Assembly: GCA_013330315.1 (NCBI GenBank)
Contig: DUIO01000105.1
Location: 1-5,005, forward strand
DNA: 5,005 bases
Direction: 5' to 3'
Source: Methanosarcina sp.
GTDB lineage: Archaea; Halobacteriota; Methanosarcinia; Methanosarcinales; Methanosarcinaceae
Shown here piece after piece: positions 1 through 5,005 of this stretch. Each line of letters opens with the position of its first letter. The stretch's first letter is position 1. The position numbers and the translations under genes were made by a program. The notes beneath the pieces are model-generated. The model ran no database searches, was not told where the DNA came from, and saw only the letters and a program-made list of their open reading frames with translations.

Positions 1-35
1 GGACGACGTACTAATCAACTGAAAGTAAATGGATT

Positions 36-71
36 AATAAGTTCAATAAGTTTAATAATTTTAATAATTTT
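36..71. repeat. Four tandem copies of a 9-base AT-rich unit
   Basis: Consecutive units are AATAAGTTC (36-44), AATAAGTTT (45-53), AATAATTTT (54-62) and AATAATTTT (63-71), with one or two changes between the different copies. The period of nine equals three codons. On the minus strand it lies within a 41-codon ATG-to-TAG frame (136-11) that would encode a leucine-rich tail, but that frame has no ribosome binding site. I treat it as a simple repeat. Confidence 0.7.
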
Positions 72-120
72 GGTAGCAGTACGTTTAACCTGTAAATTTG
101 ACAGCAAAGAGCTGATAGAT

Positions 121-171
121 TTAAAAAACTAATCATGTTTTGCCGGAGGATGGAAAGCCACCCTGCCGGCA
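121..171 (-). terminator. Candidate carAB terminator: long hairpin followed by T6
   Basis: Positions 141-171 fold into an imperfect hairpin. TGCCGG (141-146) pairs with CCGGCA (166-171), AGG (147-149) with CCT (162-164), and TGG (151-153) with CCA (158-160), leaving a 4-base loop, one bulge and one mismatch. In the direction of carB transcription it is followed 12 bases later by TTTTTT (128-123). Archaeal termination depends mainly on T tracts, so the T6 may be the working part and the hairpin a 3'-end protector. The structure was paired by eye, and termination is inferred from its position about 110 bases after the only gene reading into it. Confidence 0.4.
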
Positions 172-200
172 TAATTTAACTTAATTTTCTCTTAAATTTT

Positions 201-215
201 CCGCTGGCACAGCGG
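201..215. other. Perfect 6-base-pair GC-rich hairpin downstream of carB
   Basis: CCGCTG-GCA-CAGCGG forms a perfect stem with a 3-base loop, about 60 bases past the carB stop in otherwise AT-rich DNA. On the minus strand it is followed by AAAATTTAAGAG, with no T tract. It is therefore more likely an RNA 3'-end or stability structure than a stand-alone terminator for carAB. On the plus strand it is followed by TTATTCTTT, so it could also act on a transcript coming from the left. Confidence 0.4.
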
Positions 216-237
216 TTATTCTTTAGCAGTACTTTAT

Positions 238-275
238 TTGCACGGTTTTTTCTTTACTTGCGGTTTCTTCTTTAC
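238..275. repeat. Tandem duplication directly after the carB stop
   Basis: Two adjacent copies lie head to tail: positions 238-257 (TTGCACGGTTTTTTCTTTAC on the plus strand) and 258-275 (TTGCGGTTTCTTCTTTAC). They differ by one CA insertion and one T/C change. The unit begins one base past the carB stop codon (277-279) in the direction of transcription. In the transcript it is purine-rich. The arrangement suggests a local slippage or duplication event in the 3' untranslated region. Confidence 0.65.
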
Positions 276-276
276 C

Positions 277-3200
277 TTACTGTTCTTTCTGTTCCATCTC
301 TTTGTGGTATTCGTTGATGGATTTGATAGTAAGGTCCTTTCCTTTCTTCATGGTCTCAATAGCATCGGCTGCTGCAATTGCTGCCTGGATTGTGGTGATG
401 TACGGGACCTTGAAATCCACAGCTGCACGCCTGATCCTGTAACCGTCCCTGCGGGACATTTTGCTTGTGGGGGTGTTAATGATAAGGTCAACTTCGTCCC
501 TGCGCATCATATCGATAACGTTCGGGCTTCCGTCGTGCACTTTCTTAACCGTGTCCATGAAGATGCCGTGCTGTGCAAGGTAGTTCACGGTTCCCCTCGT
601 GCCCATGAGTTCGAGGCCTGCTGCCTGCAGTTTCCTGGCTGCTTCCACAAGTTCTGGTTTGTCAGCGTTCCTTATTGAGAGGAAGACTTTTCCTGTAAGG
701 GGGAGGAGGTTGTCGGCTGCAAGTTCTGCTTTGTAGTATGCCCTTCCGAAGTCGTAGTCAACACCCATGACTTCTCCAGTGCTCTTCATTTCGGGTCCGA
801 GGACAGGGTCTGCTCCGGGGAGCTTGTCAAAGGGCAGGAGGACTTCTTTAATCGAGACATGTTTCGGCTTTGGTTCGTCAGTGTAGCCAAGGTCCTTCAG
901 GCTGTGGCCCGCAATAACTTTGGCCGCGATCTTTGCAAGCGGGATTCCGACTGCTTTTGAGACAAAAGGAATTGTCCTGCTTGAACGAGGGTTTGCTTCA
1001 AGAACAAAGACCTTCCCGCCTTTTTCTGCCATCTGCAGGTTAATCAGTCCTTTAACCCTGAGAGCCAGGGCGACCTTGCGGGTATAGTCCCTTACCTGGT
1101 CAAGGACTTCAGGGGAGAGAGACTGGGGCGGAATTACACAGGCTGAATCTCCTGAGTGGACACCGGCTTCTTCGATGTGCTCCATGATTGCACCGATAAG
1201 CACATCTTTCTGGTCGCAGACTGCGTCCACATCGATTTCACAGGCTCCTTCCAGGAAGTCATCTATAAGGATCGGGTGTTCAGGAGAAACCCTTACTGCC
1301 TCTTTCATGTAGCGTTCAAGGTCGATTTCGTCATAGACTATTTCCATTGCCCTGCCGCCGAGCACATAGGAGGGGCGAACGAGTACAGGGAAACCTATCC
1401 TCTGCGCAACCTGGATCGCTTCCTGCTGTGAGGTTGCGTATCCTCCTTCCGGCTGGGGGATTCCGAGTTTCTGCATAAGGAGGTAGAATTTTTCCCTATC
1501 TTCGGCAAGGTCCATGTCTTCGGGGTCAGTGCCCATAATTACTGTGTCAAGGTCTGTCCTGCGCTTTAATTCCTTTTTCAGGGGGAGTGCAAGGTTGACT
1601 GAGGTCTGCCCTCCGAACTGCACAAGGACACCGTCGGGCCTCTCACGTTCAATTACGTTCATTACGTATTCCATTGTGAGGGGTTCAAAAAAGAGCTTGT
1701 CAGAGGTATCGAAGTCAGTTGATACGGTTTCAGGGTTGTTGTTGATGATATGGGTCTCTATGCCCTCTTCCCTGAGCGCGGTTACTGCATGGACAGTACA
1801 GTAGTCAAATTCTATTCCCTGTCCGATCCTGATCGGGCCTGCACCGAGGATGAGGATTTTCTTTTTGTCTGTGGGGTTTGTCTCACAGGTATCTTCGTAA
1901 GTAGAATAGTAGTAGGGAGTTGCTGCCTGGAACTCGGCTGCACAGGTATCAACCATCTTGAAGGTGGCAATGAGCCCTGCATTGTGCCTGAGGTCGCTTA
2001 TTTCTTCCCTTGTTTTGCCGGTCAGTTCTGCAAGGCGGCTGTCAGGGAAGCCCATCCTTTTTACTTCGCGCAGGAACTCAGGGGTCAGTTCTTCTGTTCT
2101 GATGCGCTTTTCCATCTCAACGATTTTCTTTATCTTTGAGATGAAGAAGGGGTTGATGCCTGTAAGTTCGGCAATTTCCTTTATCGACATTCCCCTCTCA
2201 AGCGCATGGAAGATGACAAAAAGGCGTTCGCTTGTAGGGGTTTTGAGTAGAGTTTTAATCTCTGGCTCTTCCCAGCGTTTTTTCCCGAGCTGGGAATCAA
2301 TGTCAAGTGACTTAAATGCTTTCAGGAGGGATTCTTCAATTGTCCTGCCAATTGCCATAATTTCTCCCGTGCTTTTCATGGCTGTGGTCAGGGTCTTATC
2401 TGCGGTGGTAAACTTATCAAAAGGCCACCTGGGGATTTTTGTAATCACGTAGTCCAGAGCAGGCTCGAAAGAGGCAGGGGTGCTCTTGGTGACATTGTTT
2501 ATAATTTCGTCAAGGGTCATCCCTATTGCAATCTTTGCGGTTACGCGGGCAATCGGGTAGCCTGTTGCTTTGGAAGCAAGAGCTGAAGACCTGGAAACCC
2601 TCGGGTTTACTTCGACAATGCGGTAGTCGCCTTCTTTTAAGGCGTACTGGATGTTACATCCACCCTCAATCTTGAGGGCGCGAATGATCTTAATAGAGGC
2701 ACTCCTGAGCATCTGGTGCTCTGCATCTGAGAGTGTCTGGGATGGGGCAACTACTGCCGATTCTCCAGTGTGAACGCCCATGGGGTCAATGTTTTCCATG
2801 TTACAGATCACAATGCAGGTATCGTTTGCATCCCTCATCACCTCGTACTCTACTTCTGCCCATCCGAGCACGCTTTCTTCAATGAGCACCTGGTTGATGC
2901 GGCTGCGCCTGAGCCCGCGTTCCGTGATCTCAAGGAGTTCTTCTTTTGTGCGGGCAATTCCGCCTCCAGCGCCACCGAGAGTGTAAGCCGGACGGATAAT
3001 AAGGGGAAGACCGAGTTCTTCAACGACCTCTTCGGCTTCCTTTAAGGAGTGTACAGCCCTGCTTAGAGGAACTTTTTCTCCTATCCTGAGCATTGTCTCT
3101 TTGAAGAGTTCCCTGTCTTCTGTGTTTTTGATGGCTTCAACAGGAGTCCCAAGGATCTGAACCCCGTATTTCTCAAAAACGCCCATTTCTGCAAGTTCAC

Positions 3201-3498
3201 TGGTAATATTAAGGCCTGTCTGACCTCCAATGCCTGCAATGATGCCGTCAGGGCGTTCTTTTTCAATGATTTTTTCTATAATCCTTGCATCGAGGGGCTC
3301 GATGTAGACCGAATCCGCCATTTCGGGGTCGGTCATAATAGTTGCAGGGTTTGAGTTTACGAGCACAACCTGAACGCCTTCTTCTTTTAAAGACCTGCAT
3401 GCCTGGCTTCCTGAAAAGTCAAATTCCGCAGCCTGTCCGATTGTGATAGGTCCCGAACCTATAAGCAAAACTTTCTTTATATCTTCGTGTTTTGGCAT
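277..3498 (-). CDS. carB: Carbamoyl-phosphate synthetase large subunit CarB
   Basis: CarB makes carbamoyl phosphate from bicarbonate, ammonia supplied by CarA and two ATP. It has 1073 residues, the same as E. coli CarB as I recall it. Domains in order: pre-ATP-grasp and first ATP-grasp (about 1-400, carboxyphosphate step) with NSNPATIMTDPE (48-59), Arg129, Arg169, glycine-rich GGAGGG (175-180), Glu215, Asn236, His243, Gln284, Glu296, Asn298 and Arg300; oligomerisation domain (about 402-545) ending near VDTCAAEF (516-523); second ATP-grasp (about 546-936, carbamate phosphorylation) with NNNPETVSTD (586-595), Arg708, GGR (714-716), Glu754, Gln822, Glu834, Asn836 and Arg838; and a C-terminal MGS-like allosteric domain (937-1073) with Thr967, Thr970, Lys986 and Asn1008. 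Roles are assigned by family knowledge and matching to remembered E. coli positions. The ATG shares one base with the carA stop and has a strong GGAGGGG site. The stop is TAA. No frameshift or missing key residue seen. Confidence 0.98.
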   Translation of the reverse strand: MPKHEDIKKVLLIGSGPITIGQAAEFDFSGSQACRSLKEEGVQVVLVNSNPATIMTDPEMADSVYIEPLDARIIEKIIEKERPDGIIAGIGGQTGLNITSELAEMGVFEKYGVQILGTPVEAIKNTEDRELFKETMLRIGEKVPLSRAVHSLKEAEEVVEELGLPLIIRPAYTLGGAGGGIARTKEELLEITERGLRRSRINQVLIEESVLGWAEVEYEVMRDANDTCIVICNMENIDPMGVHTGESAVVAPSQTLSDAEHQMLRSASIKIIRALKIEGGCNIQYALKEGDYRIVEVNPRVSRSSALASKATGYPIARVTAKIAIGMTLDEIINNVTKSTPASFEPALDYVITKIPRWPFDKFTTADKTLTTAMKSTGEIMAIGRTIEESLLKAFKSLDIDSQLGKKRWEEPEIKTLLKTPTSERLFVIFHALERGMSIKEIAELTGINPFFISKIKKIVEMEKRIRTEELTPEFLREVKRMGFPDSRLAELTGKTREEISDLRHNAGLIATFKMVDTCAAEFQAATPYYYSTYEDTCETNPTDKKKILILGAGPIRIGQGIEFDYCTVHAVTALREEGIETHIINNNPETVSTDFDTSDKLFFEPLTMEYVMNVIERERPDGVLVQFGGQTSVNLALPLKKELKRRTDLDTVIMGTDPEDMDLAEDREKFYLLMQKLGIPQPEGGYATSQQEAIQVAQRIGFPVLVRPSYVLGGRAMEIVYDEIDLERYMKEAVRVSPEHPILIDDFLEGACEIDVDAVCDQKDVLIGAIMEHIEEAGVHSGDSACVIPPQSLSPEVLDQVRDYTRKVALALRVKGLINLQMAEKGGKVFVLEANPRSSRTIPFVSKAVGIPLAKIAAKVIAGHSLKDLGYTDEPKPKHVSIKEVLLPFDKLPGADPVLGPEMKSTGEVMGVDYDFGRAYYKAELAADNLLPLTGKVFLSIRNADKPELVEAARKLQAAGLELMGTRGTVNYLAQHGIFMDTVKKVHDGSPNVIDMMRRDEVDLIINTPTSKMSRRDGYRIRRAAVDFKVPYITTIQAAIAAADAIETMKKGKDLTIKSINEYHKEMEQKEQ

Positions 3499-4601
3499 CA
3501 GAGATCCCCTCCGAGAACCTTTACGACCTTGCCGAAGAATGTTTCCTCGGTATCCAGAGGACCTGCCTGAGCCTCAGGGTGGAACTGCACACTGAAGATA
3601 TCAAGGTCTTTGTGGGAAACCCCTTCAACGGTTTTGTCGTTTGCGTTCAGGTATTTTACATAAAGCCCTGTCCCTTCAAGAGAATCCGCATCGACAGCAT
3701 ATCCGTGGTTCTGGGAACTTATGAAAATCCTGTTTTCAATAAGGTCCTTTACAGGCTGGTTTCCTCCCCTGTGCCCGAACTTGAGTTTGTAAGTCCTTGC
3801 ACCCATTGCAAGGGAAATGATCTGGTGCCCGAAGCAAATTCCTGCGACAGGGATCGTGCCTGCAAAAGCCTTTACGGCATTGATCGCGTCCGTTGCTTTT
3901 TCAGGGTCTCCGGGACCGTTTGAGATAAAGAGCATATCAGGCTCGTAGCCTGCAATCTCTTTTGGTTTTGTGGTTGCAGGAACAAGGGTCAGGTCAATTC
4001 CCCTTTTATGCAGGTTGTTTATGATGTTCCTCTTTATGCCGAGATCGACCACAACTGCATGTTTGGGTTTGCTGCCCTTCCAGGCGCCTTCAGCTCCCGG
4101 GATAAAGCGGGGTTCTTTGCAGGTTACGCGTGCAATAAGTTCTTCGTCCGTTACCTGCGGAAAGTTCCTTGCCACATCAATGGCTTCTTCCCCGTCATCA
4201 CTGCCGGTGATCAGAGCTGCACGCATGGTCCCGCGCTCCCTTGCCCCTATTGTGAGCATACGGGTGTCCACGCCATCGATCCCTGGCTTTCCTTCATCCT
4301 CTAAAAATCTGTGGATAGAACGGGTGGATTTGTAGTGATAGGGTTTTTTGCAGGCTTCCCTGACAACAAGCCCCTCAGCATGGATGTTGTCGGATTGGAA
4401 CCTTTCTCCGCTGACACCATAGTTCCCTATCAAAGGGTTAGTAAACATTAAAATCTGGCCCTTATAGGAAGGGTCAGTCAGAGCCTCCTCATATCCTGTG
4501 AATTGAGTGGTAAAAACGAGTTCGCCGCAAGCTGTGCCTTCGGCACCAAAACCGGTGCCCTTAATAACTGTTCCGTCTTCTAATCCTAGTACTGCTTTCA
4601 T
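3498..4601 (-). CDS. carA: Carbamoyl-phosphate synthetase small (glutaminase) subunit CarA
   Basis: CarA hydrolyses glutamine and passes the ammonia to CarB in the cytoplasmic carbamoyl-phosphate synthetase complex, the shared first step of pyrimidine and arginine synthesis. With the start at 4601 the protein is 367 residues, a normal length. Residues 1 to about 130 are the CPSase small-subunit domain (MKAVLGLEDGT, then TGYEEALTDPSYKGQ). Residues about 180-365 are a class I glutamine amidotransferase domain with NGPGDP (228-233), the nucleophile elbow GICFGHQ with Cys256, the HRGGNQPV segment (277-284), NHG with His299, and FHPE with catalytic His341 and Glu343. The frame opens further upstream to an ATG at 4634 (378 residues), but that ATG has no ribosome binding site. 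The tandem ATGs at 4604 and 4601 follow an AGGT at 4609-4612. The 7-base gap to 4601 equals the carB spacing, and family members as I recall them begin at MKAVLG. The stop TGA overlaps the carB ATG. No defect seen. Confidence 0.96.
   Translation of the reverse strand: MKAVLGLEDGTVIKGTGFGAEGTACGELVFTTQFTGYEEALTDPSYKGQILMFTNPLIGNYGVSGERFQSDNIHAEGLVVREACKKPYHYKSTRSIHRFLEDEGKPGIDGVDTRMLTIGARERGTMRAALITGSDDGEEAIDVARNFPQVTDEELIARVTCKEPRFIPGAEGAWKGSKPKHAVVVDLGIKRNIINNLHKRGIDLTLVPATTKPKEIAGYEPDMLFISNGPGDPEKATDAINAVKAFAGTIPVAGICFGHQIISLAMGARTYKLKFGHRGGNQPVKDLIENRIFISSQNHGYAVDADSLEGTGLYVKYLNANDKTVEGVSHKDLDIFSVQFHPEAQAGPLDTEETFFGKVVKVLGGDL
3506..3512 (-). promoter_or_regulatory. Ribosome binding site of carB, inside the end of carA
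   Basis: The minus strand reads GGAGGGG here, 7 bases before the carB ATG (3498-3496). It lies within the Gly-Gly-Asp codons at the end of carA. With the TGATG stop/start overlap at 3500-3496 it fixes the carB start and points to translational coupling, so that the two subunits are made together. The motif is read directly; coupling is inferred. Confidence 0.85.
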
Positions 4602-4608
4602 CATCTGA

Positions 4609-4612
4609 ACCT
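4609..4612 (-). promoter_or_regulatory. Weak ribosome binding site that decides the carA start
   Basis: The minus strand reads AGGT at this place, 7 bases before the ATG at 4601 and 4 bases before the ATG at 4604. The in-frame ATG at 4634 is preceded only by AT-rich sequence without a purine-rich site. This favours the 367-residue CarA. The match to the anti-Shine-Dalgarno sequence is short, so alone it is modest evidence. Confidence 0.5.
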
Positions 4613-4617
4613 GCGAG

Positions 4618-4637
4618 TAAATGTCATAAGACATGTA
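4618..4637 (-). promoter_or_regulatory. Near-palindrome in the carA leader, candidate operator or RNA hairpin
   Basis: The plus strand holds ATGTC-ATAA-GACAT at 4621-4634, a perfect 5-base inverted repeat with a 4-base centre. After one mismatch (4620/4635) two more base pairs extend it to 4618-4637. It covers the unused ATG at 4634 and lies 16 bases upstream of the preferred carA start at 4601. In the predicted transcript it falls in the leader, downstream of the expected transcription start, where it could bind a repressor or fold into a weak stem. I recognise no known operator, and a short repeat like this can arise by chance. Confidence 0.25.
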
Positions 4638-4690
4638 TAAGTGTTGCGATGACTATCCTGATCTTCAGTATTTTTGCTATTTTTTAGTCT

Positions 4691-4703
4691 TTTAATATAT
4701 AAA
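4691..4703 (-). promoter_or_regulatory. Putative archaeal TATA box of the carAB operon
   Basis: The minus strand reads TTTATATATTAAA, a good match to an archaeal TATA element. Transcription would be expected about 25 bases downstream, near 4670-4675, giving a leader of roughly 70 bases to the ATG at 4601. The bases just upstream (TTGATAGA) are not a convincing purine-rich BRE. Similar AT-rich strings occur by chance in this region, so the start site is an inference. Confidence 0.45.
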
Positions 4704-4949
4704 TCTATCAATTAAATATTTTCTTCAGGAGATGGCCCTTTTAACTGTGTCCAAAATATTTCCTAAAAAAGACCAGTCTTCAGTTAATGTTACTTTCGGC
4801 ACATTAACGAAATTCCTGATATCCTCCTAAATTTATAAGCCATGTGTTGGTACTGGAATAATCAGGTCTATAATAGTCAAGGTATATTCCATAATTCAAA
4901 TATGCTAAAATAATTGCAAGTTTCATACTTTTAGATCTTGATTTATTGC

Positions 4950-4984
4950 CTTATTTATGCTTTTTTTACGCTCTAATAAATAAG
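4950..4984. repeat. AT-rich 9-base inverted repeat with T7 in its loop
   Basis: CTTATTTAT (4950-4958) and ATAAATAAG (4976-4984) are exact reverse complements separated by 17 bases that include seven T in a row (4961-4967). It could be part of the end of a gene outside the window, or a weak transcript hairpin. All but one pair per arm is A-T, so stability would be low and chance is a real alternative. Confidence 0.3.
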
Positions 4985-5005
4985 TTCTATATTAAGATTC
5001 CGCAA

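Larger units (their letters stand above)
1..276. other. AT-rich 3' intergenic region of the carAB operon
   Basis: No gene of ordinary size is seen between the carB stop and the left edge. The region holds the tandem duplication, two GC-rich hairpins, a T6 tract, the 9-base tandem repeat, and an exact 9-base direct repeat TAGCAGTAC at 74-82 and 224-232. Nothing in it resembles a tRNA or a complete mobile element. The next gene to the left lies outside the window, and its orientation is unknown. Confidence 0.6.
4635..5005. other. AT-rich upstream region without a convincing gene
   Basis: These 371 bases lie upstream of every possible carA start and are much richer in A and T than the genes. 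I see no tRNA, rRNA, CRISPR or insertion-sequence end. The likely contents are the carAB promoter, a 12-base inverted repeat AAGAC-CA-GTCTT at 4769-4780, a 33-codon open stretch on the minus strand (4725-4826), a TATA-like TTTATAA at 4832-4838 on the plus strand, and a longer AT-rich inverted repeat at 4950-4984. No gene enters from the right edge in a frame I can support. Confidence 0.6.

Noticed and set aside
238..678. 146-residue plus-strand frame with a hydrophobic N-terminus like a membrane segment
   Set aside because: The phenylalanine/leucine-rich start comes from the complement of the purine-rich duplication and Lys/Glu-rich end of carB. The rest is antisense to the MGS domain, and no ribosome binding site precedes it.
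1958..2452. 164-residue open frame on the plus strand
   Set aside because: It lies wholly antisense to conserved carB sequence (oligomerisation and first ATP-grasp region) and its translation is a serine/arginine-rich shadow with no recognisable domain. The other plus-strand frames inside carA and carB are the same kind of artefact.
3081..3266. 61-residue minus-strand frame
   Set aside because: It is another frame of the intact carB gene, and the carB frame here encodes conserved residues including Arg129.
3496..3500. Possible gene fusion or frameshift at the carA/carB junction
   Set aside because: The TGATG overlap is a clean stop/start arrangement with a strong ribosome binding site, and both proteins are full length.
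4598..4604. Match to a box C motif (RUGAUGA) of archaeal C/D guide RNAs on the minus strand
   Set aside because: It is the Met-Met-Lys start of carA (ATGATGA), and no box D (CUGA) follows at a suitable distance.
4769..4780. Inverted repeat AAGAC-CA-GTCTT upstream of the promoter
   Set aside because: It has only 5-base arms, no extension and no second copy near the promoter, so chance explains it.
4842..4913. 23-codon plus-strand frame after a TATA-like TTTATAA
   Set aside because: There is no ribosome binding site, the TATA-like box is too close to the ATG to drive it, and the composition (Trp, Tyr, Asn) reflects AT-rich DNA.

Overview
This window is an ordinary piece of archaeal core metabolism. 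It holds the two genes for carbamoyl-phosphate synthetase, carA (small, glutaminase subunit) and carB (large, synthetase subunit), both on the minus strand and flanked by AT-rich non-coding DNA. The proteins look like those of a methanogen of the genus Methanosarcina. The support is recalled similarity of the CarA and CarB sequences, the contrast between GC-moderate genes and very AT-rich flanks, and an archaeal-type TATA element in front of carA. The genus is an inference that I could not test by alignment.

Layout, right to left in the direction of transcription. Positions 5005-4602 are the upstream region. It has no convincing gene, a TATA-like box at 4691-4703 and a near-palindrome at 4618-4637. 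carA follows, with its preferred start at 4601 and stop at 3498. carB runs from 3498 to 277. The two genes share one base (TGATG) and the carB ribosome binding site lies inside the last codons of carA, so they form one translationally coupled operon. Positions 276-1 are the 3' region, with a tandem 18/20-base duplication directly after the carB stop, two GC-rich hairpins, a T6 tract and a four-copy 9-base AT-rich repeat.

Together the proteins make carbamoyl phosphate from glutamine, bicarbonate and two ATP. CarA releases ammonia from glutamine. CarB has two ATP-grasp halves that form carboxyphosphate and then carbamoyl phosphate, plus a C-terminal allosteric domain. The product feeds pyrimidine synthesis (with aspartate) and arginine synthesis (with ornithine). 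All catalytic residues I looked for are present and both genes look intact.

I found no undescribed system. The points worth a second look are small: the carA start choice and the inverted repeat in its leader, the repeat and in-frame open codons just beyond the carB stop, the short repeats and leucine-rich small ORF at the left edge, and a 33-codon open stretch upstream of carA.
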